DNA from: Diphasiastrum complanatum
Taxonomy: Eukaryota > Streptophyta > Lycopodiopsida > Lycopodiales > Lycopodiaceae
Length of the DNA stretch: 64,000 bases
Assembly (NCBI GenBank): GCA_029204225.1
Contig: MU831900.1
Location: forward strand, 1 to 64,000
Direction: 5' to 3'
Shown: in pieces, positions 34,287 to 44,976 of the stretch
Layout of the letters: every line of letters starts with the position of its first letter
Numbering within the stretch: the stretch's first letter is position 1
Notes under the pieces: model-generated
Told to the model about the DNA's origin: nothing
Database searches by the model: none
The model's input: the letters and a program-made list of their open reading frames with translations, nothing else
Position numbers and translations under genes: made by a program

Positions 34287-37200
34287 TGGTATCAAAGCGG
34301 GCATTCTAGTAATCTACATTTCTACTGTGGATCAGTCTTGTTTTTATCAAGGTGTTTTAAATAACGGGCGCGCAGCCAACAATATTCTGATTTCGTTGTT
34401 TCTACCAACGATCTCATTCAAACCAGAATGGATCCATCTTCTAGTTCATCTCTCATTGAAAAACTCGATGGAGACAACTACCATCTCTGGAAATTCAAGA
34501 TGAGGGTCATACTACTAGCCAAAGAACTGTGGGACATTGTTGATGGCACATAGCTCAAACCATAAGGTGATGTAGCCAGCATCACCAAGTGGAGACTAAG
34601 AGATGGCAAAGCATTTTCCATAATCACCTTCAATATAATGTCCTACACACAGGATATTAGTCTAAGCATACCAATCAAAGCAACAACACAAGGGAATGGG
34701 TGGTGGATAAAAAAACCAGCCCACCAACCGAACCTAGATTGTAGAGATCTAGCCCCCAAGCTATGGATCAATCATAGTCATGGAAAGAGGAATCACACTA
34801 GCAGCATGTAGCTACCAATCACAGACTCAAGCATACACTAGTGAGAGCCCAATAGGTATACCTATACCGTCCAAGGCTCATGCACCACTAGTAGTGCATT
34901 GTGACACCTCACTAGACACCTATGCAGCCTATCTGGGCCACGTCATCTAGTTCTCTAATGACTCACTGATAGACCCATACCAACTCCACCACCATTTGTT
35001 TAGGCTTACAACCATTAATTATGACCATATACACATAAGGGCCCCAATTCTCTTTAGCCACAATTAGCTTACGAGTTGTTGGTCTACCGGTCCCTAGCAT
35101 GGACACACTACCCGAGACCAGTCATGGGCATGACACTCAGCATAAAAAATACTCAGATCAGCCACATACATGCTGCTCAGGCTGCTAAACATGCATGGGA
35201 CATCTTAGCAAGTCTCTACGATATTAGGGATGTTAGTTCTAAGTTATACTTGAGGAAGAAATTTTTGACCAAGAATCTACTCTCAGTAAGGAGAATCACC
35301 GATTTAGGTCGGAGGGTCGAATTCGATATAATCAGTTGCACAATTCTTGACAAATCCCTAAAGGTTCTAGCCTTTGTAAGAAGAAGTGACTATCTTCACA
35401 AACTCAGCCATTGCTACTCTTTTAATAGTCAAGCTCTTCTCACAGTCACTTCTGAATCAAATGATATGTTGTGGCATTTCAGACTTGGCCACCTCAATTT
35501 CAATAGTATCCAGCAAATGTTTGCTCAGCGACTAGTACAAGATCTATCTTTTGTCAGCAAGCCAACTTTTCCATGCGAAAACTGTATTATCAGCAAGCAT
35601 GCAAGAAGCCCTTTTATTTCAGACTCAATTCATACTTCCAAAGACTTGCTTGGGGTGACCTTGTACACAACGACATTTGTGGCCCGATGCAGACTGCTTC
35701 CACAAGGGGAGCTCTCTATTTCCTGACCTTCATCGACAACTTCTCTCAAAGGACTGCTACTTACTTTATGAAGAACAAATCCGAAGCATTTAAGTTCTTC
35801 AAGTAGTTCAAAGCGTCTGCAGAATAAGACCCAGAGGAAGATCAAGGCTCTATGCATAGATGGAGGGAGAGAGTATATCTTCACAGAATTCAAGGAGTTC
35901 TGCAAGGCCAATGAGATACATCAGCAATTCACAAGCATCTACTCACCTCAGTCCAATGGTGTAGCTGAAAAGAAGAATTGGACACTCATTGAAAGCGCCA
36001 AGAGCATGATGGCCCATGCCTCTCTTCCAAAGAATTTATGGACAGAAGCTGTTACTATAGCTGCCTACTTGCATAATTGATCCATCACCAAGGCCCTGAA
36101 TGGAAAGACACCTTATGAGGTGTGGACATGATCAAAACCATCACTCAAATATATTCGAGTGTTGGGATGCATCGCTTTCGTTCAGATCTTTGATGATCTA
36201 AGAAGAAAGCTAGATGACAAGAGCAGGAAAACGATTTTCATCGGCTATTTTCCAGACCACAAGGCATACAAGCTCTACAATCTAGATACCCAGAAGGTAT
36301 TCACCAGTAGAGACGTCATTTTTGTGGAAGACCAGTTCATCGACCACAAGGGGAAAGCTGTGGAAAAATCCGACCCAAGAATCAAACAACCAAATTCCGA
36401 TCTAGGGATTCAACTGCAGAAAAGTGACACTGACACCAACATTGAGTCAGAACCTCAACAAGTCAACTCACATCAGAGGACCAAAGTTCAGTCCAGAAGG
36501 TCGAATAGGTCCAGATAGCCTCCATCCAGATTTATGGATGATCCGGCTTGTTCCTTCGTACAAGAACCAACAACTGTTTTTGAGGCTATGTCTACTCTTG
36601 ATGCTGACCAGTAGAAAGCAGCGATGGACACTGAATTCGATTCTCTAATAGAGAATGATACATGGACAGTCACTGAGCTATAAAGGACTAAAAACTGATT
36701 CCATGCAAATGGATATTCAAAACAAAGTATGACGCTGAAGGAAGGCTAAATTGCTACAAGAATAGGCTAGTCGCCAAATGCTACTTCCTGATTCCAGATC
36801 TGGATTATTCTGAAACCTTCAGCCTAGTTGTCAAACCTGTTTCGATCCATCTACTTCTCTCCTTTTGCAGCCGCAACAGATCTTGAAGTCCACCAGATGG
36901 ATGTCCAAACCGCTTTCCTTAATATAACCATCGAAGAGGAAATCTATATGTCGCAACCAGAGGGATACAAACTCAAGGGCATGCAACAACACCTTGTATG
37001 TAAAATCCACAAGGCTCTCTATGGGCTAAAATAGTCACCCAGAGCCTGGTTTCAAAAAATCAATGCATTTATGATCGAGAATGGTTTTATTCCGAACTCG
37101 GCAGACTTGAATGATTACTTCAAGTTTGTATCAGATTACTTCATCATCATCACTCTCTATGTAGATGATACATTACTATTCAGTAACGATCTAAATCTGA

Positions 37201-37313
37201 TGAAAGATACGAAATACATGCTGGCCCAGGAGTACAAAATGACTGATGTGGGTCCAGCCCACTATTGTCTTGGAATCCAAATCCAACGAGATCGACCCAA
37301 CAGACTGAAGTAA
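34287..37313 (+). mobile_element. Copia fossil body: gag, integrase, RT (TGTTAGAT family)
   Basis: Internal region of the element whose 5' LTR is at 33,568-34,286. Parts in order: gag start (EKLDGDNYHLWKFKMRVILL, 34,430), an interruption by foreign sequence at about 34,690-35,075, gag (HIHAAQAAKHAWDILASLYD), GAG-pre-integrase (LWHFRLGHLNFNSIQQMF) and integrase (WGDLVHNDICGPMQTAS, TFIDNFSQRTATYF). The integrase end (LGCIAFVQIF, DDKSRKTIFIGYF) and RT (HQMDVQTAFLN, HKALYGLK, LYVDDTLLFSND) follow. RNase H and the 3' LTR are absent; at 37,314 the sequence passes into another Copia family. Several breaks and deletions; not functional. Confidence 0.85.
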
Positions 37314-38190
37314 AGATACTTTGGATATGTTTTTTAAAGTGTTTGAAGGGTCAAGTAAGGTCAAGAGAGTAGCAAGAAAGTGTTTTTCAAGTTTACTTTA
37401 GTTGTTCTGTCTTATGTTTGAGCAATTTCATGTGAATGTGTGCAAATTGTCAAGATATGGTGAAACTAGTTACATTGTTTTGCATCATTTTGATGTTGGA
37501 GTTGTACTAGCATTCTTGGCTGGTTTTGCTGATGGAAATGAAGCTAAGGGAGACTCATTATATCACTCATTCATGGTCAAGTCATCAAGTGATGATGATA
37601 TCTTATGACAAGATAGAGATGGAGGCTCATTCATGGATTTTCTTGGTGGAGACATATCAAGAACAAACAAAGATGGAGGAGACATACAAGCATTGGTTGA
37701 TTATGCACATTTATTGTTTGTTTGTTGTTATTTTCTAGAGATTTCAAAACTTGAAGGATGGATGAATCATTGCATGTACATTCTATTTGGTTCTTCATGT
37801 TCTAGTTACATCTCAATATGTAAAATTGACATAAGAAATAGTGAAGCATCCAATGTGGACACTATTCTCTATATCAATTATAAAATCATAGACATGAGGT
37901 TTATACTTAGAATTGAGATCATTCTAAAGTTGGATCAAAGTTGTGCGGTAAAACTAGTTGAAGAGGGAGTGTGAAAAATATCAACTAGTTTAGTTTAGTC
38001 AAGTTGAGTTTATTTGGCAATTCTTAGAGATAGACTTTGTAAAGCTAACAAGGCCTAAGAATAGTGGATGTATTATATTTGGAAACTTAGGCAAGTTGAT
38101 AAGGTCGAATTTGGACGATCTAGAAATTTTCATAAGTTGATAAGCTTGTGTAAGAGCATCCAAATGGGACAAGAGACTGTTATAAGTAGG
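37314..38190 (+). mobile_element. Copia fossil: 3' non-coding segment and partial LTR (TGTGAAAA family)
   Basis: About 650 bp (37,314-37,969) resemble the 3' internal segment of the minus-strand element at 53,910-54,740. The purine tract GAAGAGGGAG and an LTR start TGTGAAAAATATC at 37,970 follow. The LTR breaks off near 38,190, where an inverted piece of the same family begins. No integrase or RT of its own is visible. Broken. Confidence 0.75.
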
Positions 38191-38385
38191 CTATTGAGGT
38201 GCTTGAGGCCTCTCCTCCACACCTACAACAATCTCCATCAACTCATTCATTTCCAATAAGGACTCCATCCTCACCTTCCAAGTAGAATAGTTGATTGAAG
38301 TAAGCCTATCATTGCTCTCCAACATAAAGCCTCCACTTGTAGCCATGTTGAAGTGACCTGATCTTCTCCTATCAATCTGTTCCAA
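38191..38385 (-). mobile_element. Copia fossil: gag start, inverted orientation
   Basis: The minus strand reads MATSGGFMLESNDRL, STWKVRMESLLEMNELMEIV and VGVEERPQAPQ, matching the gag start of the element at 57,207 (MRMESLLVLNKLMDIVAGIE, EERP). It lies head-on against the plus-strand LTR fragment at 37,970-38,190. It is only a fragment. Confidence 0.75.
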
Positions 38386-38939
38386 TGATCAAAGCACTCT
38401 TTTGAATGACAACAAATATATTCAAAAAGAAATCGCAAAGATAAGGAAACTCTCAATTCTCTTCTAGCACTATTACTAGCAAATCAACACATAGAATGAA
38501 GAATTCTTGATTAACCTATGATCCACACACAATCTAATGAATCTTGTCACTTTATAAGATTGAAAAACACTCTATTAAAGTCCAACAACTTAAAAAAATA
38601 GAGATCCAATCAAAATTAGAGTTTTGACAAAATCACAAAAAACTGAATCTTCCAAATTATACATGCAATTGCAAAAAACTTAATATAGAATCTTGTGGCC
38701 TCTAATGATACCTTCCTAATGCATCATAAAACACCCAAATCCAGTAAGCCATGTGTGAAATCGGAATTCCTCAAGTTCATAAACCTAAATTGAGTTTTGA
38801 CCTACAAAAGATCCAATTTACATATGCAAAGAACTCGATTTTTGAGTAGAAATCAATCTAGCATTGGTATCTCCTCCAAATCTTTGATAAATGTGGTTGC
38901 TCCTTTCATAACCTGAAACACAAGAGAGGAGAAAATCCA

Positions 38940-39235
38940 GAGCCATTGATGCCTACATAAACCAAAAGAAACCAAGATCAAGAGCCATTTATGCCTAGAC
39001 AAAACAAGAGATAAAAAGAAGAAAGAGAAATAAAAAAAATGCATTTCCTCCATGATCTAGGCACGATTTCACGCTTAGATCTTGTGTTAAGGGTGGTGAT
39101 AACCTTAGTTGCCTCAATCCCCAATTACAGATAAATCTACCTCTCATTGGATCGAAACCCATATTACATGCGATACTCATTGATTGTAGATCCAAAACCC
39201 TTCGTAAAGCCTCATTCATGACCATAGAGGAAGAG
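38940..39235. repeat. Dispersed repeat, copy 2
   Basis: Resembles 13,405-13,670 over most of its length (AGCCATTGATGCCTA, CTTAGTTGCCT, CATTGGATC, AACCCATAT). The minus strand reads ACNMGFDPMRGRF here against FHMGFDPMR in copy 1. It is adjacent to a Copia gag fragment, so both copies may be parts of a Copia leader, but I cannot show this. Confidence 0.6.
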
Positions 39236-40131
39236 GCACAAAAAGGGGACTACATTACTGTGAAACAATATCAGGCCCACAAATGCCCTGGCATAATTGG
39301 TATTTGATTTTAAAAAAATAGTTAGTAGGTAAGTATTCATGCGGGTAAGTAAGAAGGTTTTCAAAGTAGGTATGTCTTAGAATATGACACGGAACCATCA
39401 TGTTGAGAGCTAATCAATATATGACACATAGGCAAAATTCACTCAAGAAACAATTATGGACTAGATAATGTGTGTTTAAAGGCACATTGTAGGAATATAA
39501 TGGCAAGTACTCTTGTGGAGTTGGAGACAAGAGGACCAACCGTTATATTCCTATTAACAAACACACAATCAAGCATAATGTGTTGCAAATATCATATTGG
39601 TAAACTAATCATGCCACATGGCACAAGCCTATTAGAGGGCTTGAATATGTGAGCCCCACAAACACCTATGATTCGTGACTTAAGAGTCACATGACACAAG
39701 CTTGGTGTAGAGCTCAAATATATGGGGCCCACAACTACCTATCATGATTTGATGCCACATGGCACACATAGTACAGAGCTTGAATATATGGGACCCAAAC
39801 GTCTTAGGTGATATGTGGGGCCCAAAATAGTGCTTTGTATTTTCAAGATTTTTGTCCACGAGACTTTATTTTCAAATTTTCATCCATGAGAGCTTCAAAT
39901 TACGATCATTGAGCCGAAGTATTTTGAGGGCGTAAAATTCTATGCAATCATGTATGTCAAGAAATTGAGATGGTTGCTTGGTTAATTGGTGACCCTCAAT
40001 TTAATTTGTATCGTTGATAATGCAAAGATTTTCTTTTGGCTAACCCCATCTCAATCTCGACCGTTGATTATGTAAGATTTTGAGATAATACACATTACTT
40101 TTTTTTTTTTTTGAAAACACACATTACTTAA
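39236..40131. other. Gene-free stretch with degenerate tandem array
   Basis: No gene is seen. Three degenerate units starting at 39,615, 39,688 and 39,755 share CACATGRCACA, GAGCTTGAATATATGGGRCCC and ACCTAT-like blocks (period 67-73 bp, ending near 39,820). Confidence 0.55.
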
Positions 40132-40567
40132 GGGTGGTTTCACATGGAAGAGTCCAGGGCCATTTCAGAATTTGCACTTACCCCCCGGTTTGAAAGCCCA
40201 GGTCCTTTCAAGTCATTCCATGTGAAAGCCCCTTTTCATTTGGAGGGCAAAGCATTTATTATTTAAACTCAAATTAGATAAGGTATTTATGGTTTTCATT
40301 GGAGGAGAGAGAGAAGGCCCACCACTTACCCCTCAATACTCCAAGAGGTCCAAGTTACCCCACCTTGGCACCTTTCAATGTCCCCTTGGATGCCACCTAG
40401 TATCTTGACTTACCCCACCTTGGCACCTTTCAATGTCCCCTTGGATGCCACCTAGGGTCAAATCTCGCTCTTGTGAAATGGGGGGAAGGCCTATTAAAGT
40501 GGCTCCACCAATCAAAATAAAATATTCGGGCCTTTTGGACTTAGCCCCACTCCATGTGAAACCACCC
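40132..40567. mobile_element. PIF/Harbinger-type MITE
   Basis: A 436-bp non-autonomous DNA element bounded by terminal inverted repeats GGGTGGTTTCACATGGA / TCCATGTGAAACCACCC. It is flanked on both sides by the trinucleotide TAA (40,129-40,131 and 40,568-40,570), the target duplication size and type of PIF/Harbinger (Tourist) elements. It encodes no protein. Inside, a 46-bp segment is duplicated (40,355-40,400 and 40,410-40,455). It sits about 620 bp upstream of the Atg22-like start codon and could carry promoter sequence. Confidence 0.9.
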
Positions 40568-40837
40568 TAAGTTACAAGTATTGGTATTGGTAGTGACTTT
40601 CTTTTCCACTATGAAAAGGGATTCCCATTTCTAATATAAAGAAGCTATTTTTCACAGAATTCTTATAATAAAATGAAAGAGGGAAGGAAAGCTTCAGGGG
40701 CAACACGTTGTGGGCAATGGGCATCGTTGACGAAGAGAGAGAAGATTCATAGATTCTGAGATTCTGCTGGAATTGAAGATTCAAAAGCTGCAAGAACTCC
40801 TGGCAAAACATGGAAGATAGGAAAGGATAAAGATAGG

Positions 40838-40839
<2 letters not shown>

Positions 40840-40878
<39 letters not shown>
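40840..40878. repeat. (TG)n microsatellite
   Basis: About 39 bp of TG, 310 bp upstream of the Atg22-like ATG, possibly within its promoter or 5' UTR. Confidence 0.95.
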
Positions 40879-40879
<1 letters not shown>

Positions 40880-41189
40880 ACAGAGATGGATGCTCATGCG
40901 AGAATGGAAGAAGAATATTAATAAGAAGCAAAGAAAAGAAAAGGTCTGCCTATTGTCTCTTCCGGATTGCACCGACAGACAGCTATCGAATTCACCTCCT
41001 CAATCAGGATCAGGAATTGCACCTCTGTCTGGTTTGATCAAATGGGTCTTTTCGTTGGGTTTGAGTTGATTAAGAGGCGGGAGGGAAGAATTTAAGATCG
41101 CCTTTTTCGTGATACTCTTTATTCATTGATTTGGCAAGGGACATGGGAAGATCCTGAACTTCCGCCTCAGAATTGCAGAATACCTTCTG

Positions 41190-43489
41190 ATGAGGAGCCA
41201 TCCTTCTTTTTCGGATCCCATTACAACCAAGAAGGAGTTGTGGGGATGGTACTTGTATGAAGCTTCTTCATCGGGTTTCAGTGGCTCCGTCCTCACCATC
41301 TTTCTCCCTCTTCTTTTAGTGTCTCTGGCGACTGATCAGGCATGGCTGCAGCTGGGGGCTCTGGCCCCTTTGAGCTGTGTGACAGATACTCAAACAAATT
41401 GTGTGGTTTGTATGCCCGGCAAGGGTGATCAGCTTCGAACTGCCACTGGGTATGTTGAAATCAAAACAGCAACTTATTTCATTTAAATGTATTTCCTATT
41501 TGTTTGTGAGAGCGTAATCAGAGAGGGAGAATGCATGCTTCTTTAGGCAGTTATGGGCTACCTCTGGGTATGGTGATCAGCTTCAGACCTTACTCATCAC
41601 CATCAACAAAACCAATGTTCGATCTTCCGTAGAAAACTGGAACATATATGTGGTGAGCTCAGCCCATGCCCACCCCACCCCTGAAGAAAGGCACTATCAA
41701 AACCACAGTTTGTTTTTTAATTGCCTTGAGATATGAGGTTACCGGGGGGACACTCACAAATGCTTTGTTGATGCACAGATATGCAGAAATGCAGTCTCTG
41801 AGGGTACATGCTGGGTCCGTAGCCTTGGATCCTGTTTCCTATGCCACCACTGCCCTGGGGTTTTCGGTCCTCTTCCAATTGATAGTGTTTATCTCATGTG
41901 GCCCGCTCATAGACTATGGCAATAGCCGGAAGCTCGTTCTTGTGGTGAGCACCATTGTTGGAGCTTCTGCTTGCTGTCTATGCTTGGCCTTGTATGCTCC
42001 CTGGCTATGGTGGGTCGGAGGTATTCTCCTCATTACTTCAAATGTTGCTTACGGTGTAGCATACATCTGCTATAACAGCTATCTTTCTGTTCTAACTGAC
42101 GGCACACCGGAGATGAAGAAGGCAGAGGCAGATGGAACGTCAGAAAGTGAGCAACGAGCATTGAGAAACACTATTGAGAATGACATATCTTTGAACGGTA
42201 TCTCGATTGGTAGTGTCTTAGGAGCCTTGTGTGTAGTGGTCTCCTTCAGTGTCTCTCTCCTTCCAGGCATGAGCAACAACTTGATTCTTCGATTGGCTTG
42301 CTTCATTGGTGGGGTATGGTGGCTAATTGGATCTCTCCCCACTTTTTCCTGGCTCCAGAACAGACCGGGACCTCCCCTCCAAGGCAAAATCACGCTATGG
42401 CTGGGATGGCAAAATGTATGGTCTCTCATCTGTGACTCCCAGAAACACAAATACACGTTTCGGTTTCTTCTGATCTACTTCATTTTCTCCGATGGGTACA
42501 CAACAGTAACCCAAATCGGGGTCCTCTTCGGCCAGCAAGAGCTTTGCATGTCAACAGCATCCTTGGCAGCTGTAGTATGTCTTGTCTCATTTTTTGCAAT
42601 TGTGGGGAACCCTTTGTTTGCTTACATTCAGCAGAAAAGTCTCTGGGATAACAACCAGATGTTGATACTAGTCCTTGCTGTCATGAGTACCGTCCCTCTC
42701 TATGGCATTCTAGGTTTCTTTGCCCCTATTGGGTTGAAACATCAATGGGAGCTCTTCGTATTTGGTTCCTGGTATGTGTCTTTTCAACCTCTCTCTCTCT
42801 CTCTCTAGTTATAAGGACCCCAAGTTGTTAAAGGGTTATCAGCTAAGGCACTAGATCGTTGCTGTCTGATTTGTACCATGGCCCCCCTGGGCTTCCTGTG
42901 GACTTCATAAAGTGCTTTGTCTTCCTCACTCTATCCTTCCTTGGCATTCCTCCCTGAAAGAAAGGAGTGGCATGGGCGGACAGATTCGCCTCAGACAAAG
43001 ACTTGCTAACTATTTGTTCTGGATGTATGTTTCTTTGAGTCTTTCAGTTCACAACTTGATACCAACTTACCAACAACAGATTGATCTCAATTTGTGCAAT
43101 TTCTAACCCATGAGTTCTCTTCGTGCAGGTTTGGGATGTCCCTAGGTGCCTTGCTGTCATACTCACGGACGCTTTTCTTGGATCTGATCCCAGTTGGAAA
43201 GGAGGCTGCCATGTTCTCCTTGCTGGCTTTAAGCTCCAAGGGTAGCGCGTGGCTGGGGCCGTTCATTGTTGCAATCCTAGTGCAGTTCACTGGGAGCCTC
43301 AGGATTGCATTTGTGTATGTGCTGGCTGTGATCTTGGTCTCCATTTTCTTGTTACATTACTTCATTGACAACAAGCAGGGGTTGATTGATGCTGGCCGCC
43401 TTAAACAGGTCAGCAATGATCTGGCTATGGAGGGTGACCACGTTAGTCATGATATCACCACTTGTCAGATAATACCACTTCTCAGATGA
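41190..43489 (+). CDS. ATG22-like: Atg22-like vacuolar membrane transporter (MFS fold), 3 coding exons
   Basis: Predicted multi-pass transporter of the Atg22 family; in yeast Atg22 exports amino acids from the vacuole after autophagic breakdown. Coding exons 41,190-41,449, 41,779-42,771 and 43,129-43,489 have GT/AG borders and phases that join cleanly, giving 537 residues, normal for the family. Motifs: KKELWGWYLYEASSSGFSGS with the first membrane helix, an extracytoplasmic Cys-rich loop, VAYGVAYICYNSYLSVL, ISLNGISIGSVLGALCVV, FRFLLIYFIFSDGYTTVTQI and, across the last junction, WFGMSLGALLSYSRTLFLDL. The C-terminal GKEAAMFSLLALSSKGSAWL and GPFIVAILVQFTGSLRIAF follow. The GWY.Y..........FLPLLL start and the F.L...S.KGS.W.GP end are typical of Atg22. 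About 11-12 hydrophobic helices. No lesion is seen. A MITE and a TG tract lie in its upstream region; regulation is otherwise unknown. Confidence 0.9.
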
Positions 43490-44160
43490 AGAGAGACGAA
43501 ACGGATTATTCACGACGAAACACACAGCATGTTGCAGTAACAAGCTGACATCTGCTATTTGATAGTTTGAAGTTGAGAGTAGTGTCAGCGTATGGTGAAT
43601 TTAGAGATCCCCTGACCTGCCTGGCATTCTCAATTTTGCTAAGCCACCTCGCACTTTTGTGTTCTGAAACTTAGAAATATTTAAATAGTAAGCATGAATT
43701 TATTACATTCCTCTGTCTTATTTTTTGAAAACTGTACATTTTTCAGCATATTGCTATGGCAAATTTTGGAATACTTCAAACACTAGTATGAGCATACGGT
43801 GGCAGCATTGTCGTCAACGGCTGATTTGTATGTAGCCTTGTCACCTTGGATGCTGGCCAAGGTGCTGAATTTGCCTGGCAGATTCTCTTGAGCTACAAGG
43901 AAATTTTTTTTTGAGGAGTGAGAGGCCAGTGCATCTCTTAGTCTGAAGCCCAGCTAATGTATCTTGCAAGCTTTCACTTGCCAGCCATTTTCAAGGGAGC
44001 AGTTCTAATTGTGTGAAGTTGGAGCAACTTGAGTTCTAGTCGGGCAGTGTTTGTTGTAAACATTGTGTCTATGAATGAACTGGTATGTTAGAAATGTCCA
44101 ACTTGTGTGATTTTGTCATTCTCTTCTGTCACTTCCTTCATACACAACCTTAGTCTGCAG
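43490..44160 (+). other. 3' region of the Atg22-like gene
   Basis: Contains the presumed 3' UTR; no ORF or structured RNA is seen. It ends at the target duplication GTCTGCAG (44,153-44,160) of the hAT-type element. Confidence 0.4.
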
Positions 44161-44968
44161 CTTAGAAGCCCGTTCTGACCAAAATGGGTTGGAATTTTCC
44201 GTTCCGTACGTTCCTGAACGTATTGGGTCGGAACGACTTAGTGTAACTTATAAAAAAATTATAAACGACCCTGCTGGCCCGCGCATTCTGCATTTCACAG
44301 ATAGCAAGCAAGGTAGCGAGCAGGGAAAGTGCGCCTACATGCATTTTGGGGATGAGCTGAGTGGTGAATGTGCTGTCCTTTTTCTGTCATCATTATTTGG
44401 GTATGTCAGTGTGATCAGCTGCAGGATTCAGTAGTGATCATAGTTTCATTTTTCAGATCCCATTTCATAAGGATTTTCCGCATCTTTTTTTCTTAAGTTT
44501 TTTAGTTTGATGGGCATAGAATGGGCTGTAGGCATCAGATTTGGATACTTGTTTGTGTGTTTAGTTTCTTTCAGTATGTATACAAGTGTGTGAACCCGTT
44601 CATTGTTTCTTTTCTGAAGTTCTTGTAGATAATTTTGTTGATAATTTTATGGTAGTGGGTCGGATCGTAGTTTAAATGCAAAATTTAGCCGAGCACAGTA
44701 GATTGTTCTTATTGACATGAATTCTCAGGTTAATTCTACTCCATTCCCAACACTCCTAGTTAATTTCAAATTATTGTAGTTAATTTTCTGTTTTTTAGTA
44801 ATTCTGTTTATTGTAGTTAATTTTCTGTTTTTTAGTTAATTTGCTGCATGTTTTAATAATTAAATCCTTTTTTAAAAAAATATGTTTTTTTTAAAGGTCA
44901 CGTTCTGAAACGGAACGCGTTCTGGAAGGCGTTCCAGAACGCGTTCCGTTCCGGAACGGGCAACTAAG
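44161..44968. mobile_element. hAT-type non-autonomous DNA transposon
   Basis: An 808-bp element with imperfect terminal inverted repeats CTTAGAAGCCCGTTC (left) and CTTAGTTGCCCGTTC (right, reverse complement). It is flanked by a perfect 8-bp direct repeat GTCTGCAG at 44,153-44,160 and 44,969-44,976, the duplication size typical of hAT elements. A subterminal palindrome lies near the right end, with arms GGAACGCGTTCTGGAA (44,912-44,927) and TTCCAGAACGCGTTCC (44,932-44,947) around a 4-bp centre. There is no transposase ORF (the 81-codon frame at 44,189 has no motif). Confidence 0.85.
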
Positions 44969-44976
44969 GTCTGCAG

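Noticed and set aside
35630-35911. Minus-strand frame opposite Copia integrase
   Set aside because: Shadow of the plus-strand element.
40572-41069. Open frames with Thr-His or Cys-Val repeats
   Set aside because: Translations of the TG microsatellite at 40,840-40,878.
42079-42456. 125-codon minus-strand frame
   Set aside because: Antisense shadow of the Atg22-like exon 2.
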